Source of the DNA: Rallus limicola
Lineage: Eukaryota > Chordata > Aves > Gruiformes > Rallidae
Assembly: GCA_022605955.1 (NCBI GenBank)
Contig: JAKCOZ010000011.1
Coordinates: 3,654,537 to 3,718,536 of the forward strand
Direction of reading: 5' to 3'
DNA length: 64,000 bases
The translations under genes and the position numbers were made by a program. This document shows, piece after piece, positions 1 through 31,175 of this stretch (position 1 is its first letter; each line of letters opens with the position of its first letter). The notes under the pieces were generated by a model, which saw only the letters and a program-made list of their open reading frames with translations, did no database searches and had not been told where the DNA came from.

Positions 1-825
1 ACAGATACTTTGGGGTCAGGTAGTGTCCCTGCCAGGATACTACTGGGACCTTCTTCACTGCTGGTGTTCCATGGGCACAGGAGTAGCATAAATAACAACA
101 GCCTAGCTTCTGTTTCATGTTTTGTGCTGATTGTGCTTTTGCAAAGGATGTGGGTTGGGTGTAGTCAGAGGAAAGGACAGAATTGAGCCAGAGAGGTGCC
201 TAGTTTCATTTCACCACCTTCTCCAGCTCACGAGAGAAGAGGCTGAAAGTCCATCTGCCCAGTCCATAACAGGACAGAGGTGGGCTTGGGTCATTTGGCT
301 TTGATGGGCTGCTCCATCCTTACGCCCTCTGTGAGGTGGCCTCCAGAGATGAGATTTCTCTCCCAAACACCGTGGGCTGGGACCCACAGGGCAGGGGAGA
401 CTGCTGGGTGAAGATGGCTTTTGTTCATGGCTGGTGGCTAAGTCAGTGGTGGGACAGCAAAACAGTGGGCTGTCTAGCAAGTGAAGGGAGAGGCAGGAAG
501 GGAGAGCCCCAGTGACCCTATGCAAGAGACCAAACAAACCCACAGTGCCTCAGATTGCCCTGCCTTGGGGTCAGTAGCAGAGGTGTGGGGCTGTGGTCAC
601 TCTGCACCTCCTCTTCACTCATGGAAAGAGATGGTCACCTCCAGAAACCCCTGAGACATCAGCAGACCTTCAGCCTGGTGGTCCTAGGAAATTGAGAGGG
701 ATCTATAGAGCAGATTAAGGAGTGCTGGCCTATTTGCAGAGCTCAAACCCCCAGAAAACATACCGTGCCCCTTGTCATGAAACCTCCTCTGGGCACTCAG
801 AGTTTCTCTTCTGCTTGCTTTGCAG
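1..825 (+). other. BLK intron, 3' part (window starts inside it)
   Basis: Unique-looking sequence upstream of the first visible exon, ending in a pyrimidine-rich tract and TTTGCAG acceptor. I see no upstream SH3 exon, repeat or RNA gene in it. The open frame at 722-825 that runs into the exon has no acceptor before it and is intronic read-through. Confidence 0.8.
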
Positions 826-20285
<19,460 letters not shown>

Positions 20286-20581
20286 GCCATGGTCCCACCA
20301 TCGCCTGGGGACAGGTCCTGAAGGAAGCCACCAGCTAGCAGTGGCTCATTTCATGCCTTTCCCCTTCTCCCACGCGCTGCCACGATGCATTTGGAGATGG
20401 GGAAACGTGGAGGCACATGAGGGAGAAGGATGCTGCCAGCTCTGTGGTTTTCATGGAGACTAAAGGAGTGGCTGAGAGCTGGCACAGATGCTTCTTCATC
20501 CATCTTAGAGGTCTGTACCTACTTCAAAGAGATCACCTCTGCCATGAAGGACAGCAGATTCATTCATGACCCACCTGGAGA

Positions 20582-20587
20582 AATAAA
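20582..20587 (+). terminator. Proximal BLK polyadenylation signal AATAAA
   Basis: Canonical hexamer about 300 bases after the stop codon, in GAAATAAAAGCC. There is no strong GT-rich element just downstream, so its use is uncertain. Confidence 0.5.
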
Positions 20588-20797
20588 AGCCCCTCAGTCC
20601 TGCAACTGCAGCCCTGGGAAGAGGAGACAGTGGCAGGGATGGTGCACTCTCTCTCCCCTACTTCTGATACTACAACCCCCTTGATGCCAAGGGCCAGGGT
20701 GGGAACGTGTCCTGCCTGCACCTCCTTGGGCCACATCAAGCCCCCAAGCTCTGGAACGATGTCTCTAGGTGGTGCCACCCCTCTTCCCCAAGTCAAT

Positions 20798-20803
20798 AAT
20801 AAA
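20798..20803 (+). terminator. Distal BLK polyadenylation signal AATAAA
   Basis: Canonical hexamer in CAATAATAAAGAACTGG, with a CA 20-25 bases downstream as a plausible cleavage site and T-rich sequence after it. It is the likely main 3' end. Confidence 0.65.
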
Positions 20804-20825
20804 GAACTGGATAACAATTTCACAT

Positions 20826-23224
20826 CTCTTTATTCGGGCGTCAGGGCAAGAACCAGCCCCCTGCTTCCCGTGCCCACCCCCCATCCCACGGCAGAGGAGG
20901 GGAGAGGCCGTGGCGCACCCCTGGCAGCTCTGGGGTGATGCTGGGGGCGGGCAAGGGGGGTGCCAAGCGTGCACCCCGCCGGCTTGCCGGCACAGGCTGT
21001 GCTGGAGAGATGTTCGTGGTGTGGCCACGAGATGTCCCTCCTTCCCTGCAAATCCGCTTGGTGGTGGGGGGGGATTACTTTTTAATACCTATTAAAACGC
21101 TTCAGAAATTAAAAAAAAACACCCTTCCGCTTTGCTAAACCCTTGGCCACACAAGCTCCATCCATGCCAGCCCCACAGCAGGTCCCACTCCATGCCCAGG
21201 ACCAGGAGGTGCCCCTTCCCTGCTCTCTGGTGCGTCTCTGATCCACCGCTCCAGTGGGAATTTCCACATCAGGCTGTAAGGTGGTGTCCTTACAGCCTGG
21301 CTTGTGGAGTGGAGGATGAAGAAATGAGGCACAGATGGCCCACTGAAGGGGTCTTAGAGCCACAGGAGTGGGCACCAGGCTGGGACTCCCCTTTAGGTTA
21401 CGGTGCTGAGCAGCATCCCTCCAGGATGTTTCATCTTCTGTTTTCTACCCCAGGAACCAGATTTTGAGTCCTGCTGTAGAGGATGCTTTTCATAGTGTAA
21501 CAAGGATGCTACAAGAAAGAAAACAGCAAAGATGATCTCTGCATGGCAGGAAAAATACCTGCCCATCACCAACATGTGATGCTGGGTTACCTCTGCAAGA
21601 CAGACTAGAAGGAAAAAGGGCTGGGAAGATTCATGACCAATCCACAGGGACAACTGGGCTATCAGCAGCTACATTCAGTCCAAGGCTTTGATCTTCAGTG
21701 CTGTAATGTCCCTGTCTGTCACCTATCATGAGACAAAATCCCCCACCGTGATGCCAGCATCCTTTCCCAGGTGTTCCTGACAGGGCAGCATTGCTTGTGA
21801 CAATGTGAACAGCACTTTGCCTGGCTTCAAATGCTGGTCACCACTCCTCTGCAGAGCTGTGACTGGGAGAAAGAGTGTGTAGTGACCAGCTTAGCACTCA
21901 CAGGAGATCAAAGCCTATGGAGATGGCTGGTTTGCACAGCTTGGAAATGTCATTCCCTGCACCCTCAGGAGGGAAGGAGACTTTAATAGCAGGAAACCTT
22001 TGTCCCAGCCACAGGAGGAAGGGAATTGGTAGAGATGACAGAGCTTCAGAAATCCTAAATCTAGTGGAGACACCCTAGGGGGTCTAGGATGTTTTCACCA
22101 GACTGGTGGACAGGGTTTTATGGGAGACCTGCATCCCTCCAGGACTGCAGCTGGAGCTGGGTGGGAAAAATTGGGGTCTGGAAAAGAACACTAGACACTT
22201 GTGCTCAGGAGGTGGGATTCCCCCACCCCCAAAGTGTCCAAATCTGGAGGCGAATCAACCTCTGGTCTCTCAGAGCTTTTGTCTTATCCCGCCCATAACA
22301 CATCTGATCTGCAACTTCTTTCACCAGCAGACCCATGGGTGGCTTTGCTCCACATGGAAGAAGATAAATTTCCCCCCAAGCATTTCTGTGAGCCACCAGA
22401 AGTCACACTCCAATTCAGCATGAGCAGCTGGGAAGCGGCTGTGTGGCCACAGCCTGGGCAGAGTAAGACAGATCTCTTCATCAAATCATCAGCAAACCTC
22501 ATCCATCCATCTCCATCTTCACAAAGTGGTCCCTAGGACTTGTGAACCCGGTGCTGGAAGGTCCTAGTGCTAATTTAAGATGGAACAGGCTTGGCTCACT
22601 TGTTTCATGGTTCCAAGGGACAAGTTGTATGTGCAATACCTATACAAAGCCCATTTTAAACATGAAATATTTATTAGTAATTTATTAAAAAATGCCATTA
22701 GAGTTGTAAAAAATAGAGCTTTCCCTCTCCTTGAACTTCAGCTTGGTCTGTCACATTTACCAGAACTCATGCAGAACTAGGAGGTTTTGACTAATGAGAT
22801 GAGATGCTGAAAGTAAATAGAGATGAAAGATGCATATGACACCTTGGCTTCAAATACTTCACTGGACTGAAAACTGTGGCTCATTTGTGCTGGAGCCAGC
22901 CAGGAGGAAGAGTTTACAGGGTTTCTGCTAACCACTTGCGCATTGCATTATCACCCAAGGCCAAGGAGTCAAGTATTGTAGCTCAATTTAGAAAGGAAAT
23001 GGCTATTTTTATGGCCTGTAGCAGCACGTGGCCAAGCCCAGGGTGAACATAACAAAGAGACTGTAATCTGGGCTTCCGCTGTGCAGGACACCATAGCCAT
23101 TTGTATTCATGCTGCACAAACATCGATGAAGGCTCGTTCCCTGCCCTGCCTGTGATAGATGGAGGAGGCAGACACTCACCTGGCTGCATATTCACGTGTG
23201 TTTCCACCTTGAAGCCACTGCAGA
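20826..23224. other. Intergenic sequence after BLK, no gene seen
   Basis: 20830-21080 is G/C-rich with several CpG, and then drops to A/T-rich sequence. 21130-23220 looks unique, with no CR1, RNA gene or convincing reading frame. An AATAAA on the - strand lies at 20828-20833. Confidence 0.6.
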
Positions 23225-23283
23225 AGCTTGGTTGCCCTTCTCTGGACACACTCCAGGGCCTTGATGTCTTTCTTGTACCTGTG
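23225..23283 (-). mobile_element. CR1 internal remnant, - orientation
   Basis: GGTTGCCCTTCTCTGGACAC..CTCCAGGGCCTTGATGTC is the conserved CR1 segment encoding the reverse of [11 protein letters not shown] frames. Both ends are lost. Confidence 0.65.
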
Positions 23284-24939
23284 CAGGTAATGTCTAGTCT
23301 TCAGCTGGTGTTGACTTTGCCTGCCTGTTGGCCAGTGTTTTGAGGCACTGGAGAGGAGGTTCCTGTGCTATTTCACTGTCACATCTCAGCAAAGCAGAAA
23401 ACGCATCTGGAACCTTGGACCCAGGCTCAGGGGGTGAGACAGGCATGGAAAAATCATCAGGTGCTCAGAAAATAGAGGTGGGAGCCAGAGGGAGAGGAAA
23501 GGAAAACCAGTGAGTGGGCAGGGCCGCGGGGAGCCACAGCAGCGCTGAGGAAATCAGCTGGCTTCTCTGATGTCTGGTAAGGTGTGAGCTCCAGCTGAGG
23601 CTTTTCCCATAACCCAGCCATTCGTGGCAACGTGGGTATTTCTCGTGCCTGATAAAAGAACAGCATAGCACGCACTGCAGGCGTTCCTGGCTGGCTTTCG
23701 GAAGCCGGGTCAACGTCGGAGCAGGACAAGGTTACATGAGGCTGAAGAGAGGAGGAAGAAGGAAGAGGTGGGAGCACAGGGCCTTACCCACGGGATCAAG
23801 ACCTAAGGCTTCGCAGGGAAGGCTCCTCTGCCCTCTTCTTTCTCCCCATGCTACGTTAACACCCCAAACTGCCTGACTCTGGCTCAGGCCTCAAGCCTGA
23901 CTCAGCCAGGGCAGCCATAAAGAGGAAAAGTCCATTACATTTCCAGGTTTCCAGCACGTAGGGGAGCTGGTAGCATTTTTGGGAAGAATGTTGCCCAGCA
24001 GAAGGAGGTCCCCATCTACTTTTACAGGCCACAGCTGGAGCCTGGAGCTGAAAGGTGGGCTTGGTTGGCTGGTGTAAAGGAAAAGCAAAGCAGCGGCCTG
24101 TCAAAGTCATGTCCTGGGAAACGAGCTCTTTTGCAAGGCCAACCCATGCTTGGCTCTTGTTTGCCCTCAGCAGAATAAGGACAGGCAGGCCCAGCCCCAC
24201 CAACGGCCCATGCTGGTATGTGCCAGGAGCTCAGGACCTGTGCCAGGAGCTCAGGATGTCTCCCAGGGTGACAAAGAGCTTAGCACCCTGAGGATCCCAG
24301 TGTCCCCACTGGCTCCGTGCAGGACAGGGTGCCTGGAGCTTGCCACACTGCCACCAAAAAGCGAGGCAGGGCCACCAGCCAAGGGAGGTGGCGAGGAGCC
24401 CTCACCTTGCTCTTGTTTTACCTCCACCCACACGCAGCAGAGCAAATATCCCCTGGCAAACAGTGCAGAGCAAACAAGGGCATCAGTGTCCTGCCAGCCT
24501 GAGCCCTGGTCTCCAAGCTGCTCCATCTAAAGGGAACAATGGCCACATTTTTTGCCAGGAGGGCCCCCTCCCTGGCCGGGCAGCTGGCTAGCCTAGAGTT
24601 TACAGCCCAAGGAGACTTCATCTGGCTTGCTTCTCCAAGAAAAAGTTGTGGTTCAGAGCATCCCCAAGGGCTGGTGCTGGTCCAGACTGGGTCTGAATGT
24701 TGTGGGTGGTCATCCCTGAGCACCCCGTAGCCAAAGGAGAGGTTGGGGCCATGTGTCACAAACAGGCTGTGTGGGTGGCAGAGAGATGTGTTAATGATGT
24801 GAGGCAGAGACAGCGTCTTCAGCAAATCTGCCTTAAGGAAAGGCCTCTCCATCCCCACAGGACACTCAGTCTAACATCCCATCTCTGTCAGCAGCCAGAT
24901 AAACCCTCTGTGGATAATGAGGCTCAAGGGGAGCATTTG
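23284..24939. other. Intergenic, no gene seen
   Basis: Moderately GC-rich unique sequence. A short direct duplication of TGTGCCAGGAGCTCAGGA occurs at about 24219 and 24239. The open frame of 146 codons on the - strand (24418-24858) overlaps several others and has no family resemblance. Confidence 0.6.
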
Positions 24940-25064
24940 TGGCCCTGGGCAACCTTGTGTAGCTCCAGGCCTGGAGGTTGGTGGCCCTGCCTGTCACAGA
25001 GGGTTGGAACTGTCTGATCCTTGGCATCCCTTCCAACCCAGACCAGTCTGTGATTCTATGATTT
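24940..25064 (+). mobile_element. CR1 3' fragment, + orientation
   Basis: GGCCCTGGGCAACCTTGTGTAG through CCAACCCAGACCAGTCTGTGATTCTATG. It is the third subfamily, 5'-truncated to 125 bp. Confidence 0.9.
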
Positions 25065-26678
25065 TCTTTATACACCCATAGCTGCTCTGGAGAGGTTTGT
25101 GGCATGTGTCAAAGACACTCCCTTCAGTCCTGCCGGGCTGCCTGCAGGAGAGCTGGAGCTGTTTCTGGATGACTGCCCGTCCGTCAGTGGTTTGAGTCAG
25201 GTGTTACTCCACTGTTCCTGGCTCAGAAAGTCTCTAAATTGCTGATTTCCTTGTTCTGCTCTCCCAGAACTCTTGTCATGTGTTTCCCCTGTTCTGCCCA
25301 TGGCATCTGCAATTGCCCATGCCTGGAGACAGGTCTTGCTATGACCTGCCATGGGTGCTCTTTTTCTAGGCTGCCTCCAGACCTCCTTCCCCCAGAGCTG
25401 CCTTCCCCACCAGTCTGCTCAAGGTCACTCCCCGTTAAAATTAGCAGCTTATTCAGTGTCAGAGAGAAATGACAGCCGACTTTCCTGGCCTGCTCTCAAT
25501 CCTGGTGTCAGGGCATCGAGCTCCCTTGGAGCTGAGGGACCCTGTGCTTACCCTCCTCATAGCCATGAGCAAAGGACTTACAGCCGGTTCACCCCCCTCC
25601 TTCTGCCTTAAGCCCAAGCTCCAGCTCTGTGCCAGCAAAGCAGCAGGAAGGAGCATCTATCTCCCTGGAGCCTCCAGTTCCCACCACCGCCCTCTGAATG
25701 CTAGGCATCACCCAAGCCAGATGTGTTGCTGGTCCTAATTGTCTCTGTGATAGCAAGAGAGTTCCCCCAGCCTTTCAAAGATATATTTAACTCGTCCCCA
25801 CCTGATCCCTCTTCCCAGCCTTATCTTTCTTCTTTTTATTACTATTATTCCTCTTTTTCCAGGGCAGGCTGAAACCACAGGGTGGAGATAGCAGAAAGAC
25901 AGACATGGCAGGGTGATGGGAGGCTTTTTTTTGTGGTTAGTCACCAGCCCAGAGTTGGGGATGCTCAGGAGTGCGATGATCCCACCAGGAAAGGACACAG
26001 AAGGTAAAGGGAACTAGGGAAACAACCCTAGAAGCTTGTCCTTCTTGTAATATATGCACCAAAATTTGGTCCCAAGGAGGAAGAGCATTGTAGACTCCCT
26101 CACGTATCAATCAGGGCATCTCCTCCAGGATGGACTTAGCCTTCAACTGGAATGTTGGAGCATGAGGCACTGGTAGGTGATGTGGGCAAGAGAGCGATGG
26201 CAGGCAAAAAGTGGAAGTCTTTGCAAGAAGGAATGAGGGAGCCTTGCACTTGAATGAAAATCCCTGAGGTGGCACTGCTTAACAGAGGATATTCTTCAAA
26301 AATAGAGGTATAGCTGTGATTGAAAAGAAAGCTGTAACACCCTGGGCTTTTCTTATCACTATGTGCCCCTTGAAGATATCTGGACAAACCCAAATTTTTC
26401 AATAAAATCACTTGAAGTTGTCAGGCAGAGTCTTGGGATCGACAGTTAACTGCAATGGAGGTGTAGGAGAGACTCATACCAAAGAAGCCAGGGGTTTGGT
26501 GGACTTTAGAAGGCAAAACATGAATATTTCAAGTAGTAGATGCCCAGACTGGTGCTTAGAGAGTGGCTATTCAGGTGGAGCTCTGTGCTACACATCTGTG
26601 AAAAGGAGAAGAGCTGGAAAGGATGGGGTTAAGAGAAGCAGGATTTAGAGAGCAGGGCTTTGGGGACATGGTATCTTT
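25065..26678. other. Intergenic, no gene seen
   Basis: Unique sequence with no CR1 and no recognisable coding or RNA feature. Confidence 0.6.
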
Positions 26679-27050
26679 GTCTCCAGAGCAGAGGTGCTCC
26701 AGCCTTCAGGTCATCTCCATGGCCTCCTCTGGACTCACTCCAACAGCTCCATGTCCTTGTTATATTTGGAACCTCGGAGCTGGAGGTAGTGCTGCAGGGG
26801 GGTCTCCCCAGATTGGAGCAGGGGGCATAATCCCCCTTTCCCAGCCCTGCTGGTCCCACTGCTAGGGCTGCAGCCCAGGACATGCGTGGCTTTCTAGGCT
26901 GCCATTGTACATTGCAAGCTCATGCTGAGCTATCATATCATAAATATGATACCCCAGCACCCCCAAGTCCTTCTCCTCAGGGCCGCTCTCCATCCATTCT
27001 CCACCCATCCTGTCATTGTGCTGGGGTATCATGTTTATATTCAACAGTAC
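26679..27050 (-). mobile_element. CR1 internal fragment, - orientation, lacking its 3' end
   Basis: AGGTGCTCCAGCCTTCAGGTC..GCCTCCTCTGGACTC..CCCCCAAGTCCTTCTCC are CR1 body segments. The 3' tail is missing. It contains the 21-bp inverted repeat at 26940-27038. Confidence 0.75.
26940..27038. repeat. 21-bp inverted repeat in CR1-derived sequence
   Basis: 26940-26960 and 27018-27038 are reverse complements at 20 of 21 positions (core GATACCCCAGCAC / GTGCTGGGGTATC), separated by 57 bases. Confidence 0.9.
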
Positions 27051-29612
27051 ACCTTTCTTTTGCCCTCAGGAGGGCCTGAAACATTACTGCTTCTGGATTT
27101 AAGCATGGTGGTGGTCACCATTTCTCCATCCAGGGCCAGCAGGCAGCAACAGGAAGCTGGGGTGCAATTACCAACTTGTAGTGAAGACTTTGAAGGATAA
27201 AACTAATAAATGCCATAAGGAGAAACACACTTTGAGGAGGGTTCAGTGCACATAGCTATGAGGCCTTTCACGTAGACCCACTTGATCAGAAATGGGAGCC
27301 ATAACCATACTGGTGTCTGGGAATGAGGACACCGAGTCTGTACCTATGTCCTCGTGCTGGCATTTGATGCTCACATATCTGCATCCCTCTGTGGGCAACA
27401 TTAACAGGGGCTGCAGTCAGTTTTCTGAGTTTTCCTGGAATTTGAGTGTCTGCCTGGAGACTCTGAGCAAATAGTGGAGGAACAAGTCCAGAGCAGGAAT
27501 TTCAGTCTATTTCCAAGTGGAGAGCAGCGTGTCGGAACCCAGCCCAGAGTTGAGCTCACCTATTTTATTTGGGAAGAAACCCTTGCAAGAAAGATCTGGC
27601 TTGGTTTCCACGTTCCCCTCTGCTACAGACTAGTAATATGATATGACCAACAACATCCTGCTGCTCTCCACCTGACCTTCAAGTTTGGTGTGGCAACCAG
27701 GCCCCCAGCTTACCCATAGGCATCTATTAGGAAGGGTAAAGGCTGGAGCTATATGGGGCAGTGCTCATTGCTGAGGGGATATCCTGCTTGCAAAGAAGGA
27801 AGGAAGAACACAGAGCACCTACAACCATAGGGATAGGCCTTGTCTGGGGCACGTGCTCTTGCAAGCAGAGGTATGTTCTGCTGCTCTGAGCACGTAAATG
27901 TGAGAGCATTTGCCCCACATTTTCTTATCCAGATCAAACTTTAAGAACAACTGGCCTGGCCTGGCCATGAGTTCAGAAATTAATATTACAACAAGCCCTT
28001 CTACACTTGAAATTGAACCCTGCCCTACAGCGTGAGCTCTGACCTTCCATCTTTATCAGCACCTTGCCTTTGCCAACTTTCATCTAGTGACCTTTGCCTT
28101 CACCATCTTCAACCAAGGATCTCAAGAGCCTTCCTTCTGCAGGAGAAACACTGTTAGTGCTGGTCTGGGTGGTGTTGGCTTTATGGTACCTTAAACTTTT
28201 GGGCCCACTCGTGACAGCTATGCTGGCAAACAATAAAGCACCTGGCATGTCCTCTGGCCCTGAAGCCAGGTGGTCTGGCATGGCCACATCCATACTATCA
28301 AATCCTCTAAGCCTCCAGAACAGGGTGGACATATCCAAAATACTTTTTGGGAACTCTCCCTGTTATGTGTTTCCTCCAATCCAATGCCCAGGGATTGTTT
28401 GGGTCTATACTAGTTGAGCTGGGCCAAGCTGATGCTAGGGGCATGTTAACACTTTGACAGTGCAGATGATCAAATTGCTGTCTGTCTTGAATTTATCAGT
28501 ACAGATACATCCATTGAGCTCAATTTTGCTGGAAATCACAAGAATTGGTTTTCATCTGGTGGACAGAACCAACTTGGCCCATGGGGCAAAACTACAGAGG
28601 CGCCCAACTGGCTAGACTGGGGAAAGCCACCTCTTCCATCTATGAACTGGCAATTATTTACCCTGGGTGATTAGATACTCGTATAGATTCCCAGCCCTGG
28701 ATCTATACGGGCCAGGAGCCCCCTGTGTAGGCTGTATCTCTACATCTCCTCTCCTTGAGCTGTGCAGGATCGCCACACAGCTCACGTCGCACCCTAGGTG
28801 GTCCTGCAGCCCCACCGCATGGTCGCTTCCCTCTGATAACTCCGAGGTCTTAAAGGTCAACCCAAGGGCAGCGGGTGGACATGTATCAACCAGCTTCGAC
28901 ATGCTGCACTCCAGGAGTAGCTGTGTTTAAACCCAGCAACTCTCTGATCTTCAATAACCTGGCAGCAGCTTGTAAACAGTGGGCTTGACGTGATAGCATC
29001 CTCAGTGAGCAATTTACACCCTTCCCCCCCGCCCCCACCCCAACCCTACTGCCCTCTTTTCACTCCCTCAGACCAAGTAAGAGCTGTGCTCAGGGCCAAA
29101 ATTGCTAAGAGAGGCTCAACTTGTGTCTGAGTGTCAGCTATGATGGGCCAGGGAGTTGGGGAAGGCTGAAGAGGTGGAAGCACATGTGTGCTCTACATGC
29201 ACAGGTACTTCCAAACTGTTGGCTTGGGTTGTCTCTTGTGTATTTAGTCTAAAAAGAGTGGGATGGTGGAAGACTGCAGAGCCTTCAGTGTGTGTCTGTA
29301 ACATCTTAGCCCTAAGATGTGACCTGCAAACCTAAAGCTTTGCTGGGGTAAAAGCAACAGTCCCCCAGGCTGGTGGTATGAACATGCTGCCTGTTTCCCA
29401 GCCTCAGCTCTGTGCACACCAGTAAGGAAAGGCTGAGTACTGGGGGTGGGGCTGTGCTTTGCTCAGAGGGTTTGTCACTGCCTTATCCCCCCTTGGATGC
29501 AAAGGACGGGCTAGCAGGGTGGTTCGACACATGGGAAATGCTCAGACTCCGTTACCTCTGAGGCAGGAGATAGACTGAGGGAAAGGGGGTCACCACATCA
29601 CTGTCTGTCACA
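27051..29612. other. Intergenic, no gene seen
   Basis: Unique sequence. 28660-28905 is open on both strands and richer in CpG than its flanks. A C-rich run at about 29023-29045 could form a G-quadruplex on the - strand. No CR1 is present. Confidence 0.55.
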
Positions 29613-30080
29613 TTGAATCACAGAGTCACAGGATGATGGGGGTTGGCAGGGACCTCTGGAGATCATCCAGTCCAACCCCCCTGGACAGAGCAGGATCACC
29701 TCGAGCAGGCTGCACAGGACAGCATCCAGAATGTCTCCAGAGATGGAGACTCCACAGCCTCTCTGGGCAGCCCGTCCCAGGGCTCTGCCACCCTCCCTGG
29801 AACTTCCTACATTCCAGTTTGTGCCCATCACCTCTTCTCCTGTCCCTGGGCACCACTGAACAAAGGCTGACCACATCGACTGACCCCACCCCTCAAGTAT
29901 TTATCAGCATTGATAAGATCCCCCCTCAGTCTTCTCTAGGCTAACAAGTACCATGTCCCTCAGCCTTTCTTTGTAAGAGATATCTTCTGGTACCCTCCAC
30001 ATCTCCGTAGCCCTTTTTTGTACCCCACCAGTAGCTCCCTGTCCTTCCTGACCTGGGGAGCCTGGCACTGCACACAAACA
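29613..30080 (-). mobile_element. CR1 LINE fragment, - orientation
   Basis: TTGAATCACAGAGTCACAGG then CCCCCCTGGACAGAGCAGG, continuing to CTGGGGAGCCTGGCACTGC. This is a distinct, somewhat diverged subfamily. Confidence 0.9.
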
Positions 30081-30311
30081 TGGAAAAACCCCTTTAAGCC
30101 TCTGCCTAGAAACTGTCCATCCTGCTGAGTGTGGCACAGGTCAGGCTTGCCCTGACCCAGGGGAGTTCCAGGCATGGTTTGGAGGTTATCATGGGTGAGG
30201 GACAATTTCCAATACTTATTCTGAATGTGGCCATCCTTTTCTGAAGGCAAAGAGAGCTTAATTAGGATGCACCCCATCCATGCTGATTGGCTTGTCTGCA
30301 GGACCAGACAG

Positions 30312-30697
30312 TGAATCATAGAATCACAGAATCATAGGGGTTGGAAGGGACATCCAGACATCATCAGGTCCAACCCCCTGCCAAAGCAGGGTCCCTAGGA
30401 CAGGGCACACAGGTTGGCGTCCAGACAGGGCTGAAATCTCTCCAGAGAAGGAGACTCCACACCCCCCTGGGCAGCCTGTCCCAGGGCTCCCTCACCCTCA
30501 CTGGGAAGAAGTTCTTCCCCACGTTGGTGTGGAACTCCCTGTGCTCCAACTTGAGCCCATCGCCCCTTGTCCTGTCCCCACAGAGCACTGAAAAGGTGCT
30601 GGCCATTTACCCCTGCATCCCATACTTAGGATATTTATAAACACTAATTAGGTCCCCCCTTAGTCTCCTTTTCTCAAGGCTATAGAATCATAGAAGA
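30312..30697 (-). mobile_element. CR1 LINE fragment plus a second tail, - orientation
   Basis: Young-family 3' end (GAATCATAGAATCACAGAATC, GCCAAAGCAGGGTCCCTAGG). At its 5' end near 30680 a further TATAGAATCATAGAAG looks like another CR1 tail, suggesting insertion next to an older copy. Confidence 0.9.
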
Positions 30698-30838
30698 CTA
30701 TGATTAGAATGTACCCTCTGTGCTTCCATTCGGTTTCACCTGGGAAGAAACAAAAATATGAAGGCAGGAGAAAGCAAAGGGGTCCCCAGCCAAGTTCCCT
30801 CCCCCTCTCCCCCTTTCATTTTTCCCCTAGCAAAGCAG

Positions 30839-31175
30839 TGAGGTGAAGGCCACGGGACAGAGCCCAGCTGCGTCGGGTTATTTCCAACGCAGTCTTCCAT
30901 GCAATCCCCGCCGGCGGCCCTGCTCCTCCTCCTCCTCCTCCTCCTCCTCCTCCTCTTGCTTGGAGTAGGACTGCAAAACAAACTGACCGCATCCCGGTGC
31001 CGTTCCCTGGAGCTCAAGGTAACAGGCAGCGCACATCTGTGCCCTGGCCCCCCTGCCCACCCCTTGCCTCCCCACGGGAATGTTCTGTACCCGGGCGCAG
31101 GAGCGTCATGGGGGAGAGCTGCCTGCGTCAGGCTCTCCTGCCACAGGGACCTTGACTTCTGTCTGGGAGCAGGAA
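30839..31175. promoter_or_regulatory. CpG-rich segment, candidate promoter or enhancer
   Basis: Around 17-20 CpG in about 340 bases (for example CTGCGTCGGG, CCCCGCCGGCGGCC, CCCGGGCGCAGGAGCGTC), against a CpG-poor surround. It contains a (CTC)n run. An ATG at 30899 opens a frame with a poly-leucine stretch that looks like a signal peptide, followed by a possible donor CTCAAG|GTAACA at 31018-31019. The leader is microsatellite-encoded, so coding is doubtful. Confidence 0.4.
30923..30957. repeat. (CTC)n trinucleotide repeat
   Basis: About 11 perfect CTC units inside the CpG-rich segment. Confidence 0.95.

Larger units (their letters stand above)
20286..20825 (+). other. BLK: BLK 3' untranslated region
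   Basis: About 540 bases of unique sequence between the stop codon and the second AATAAA signal. It holds two canonical polyadenylation hexamers, so long and short 3' ends are both possible. The exact cleavage site is inferred. Confidence 0.75.

Noticed and set aside
722..825. In-frame upstream extension of the first BLK exon
   Set aside because: A good TTTGCAG acceptor at 825 and the conserved 99-nt exon size place the exon start at 826.
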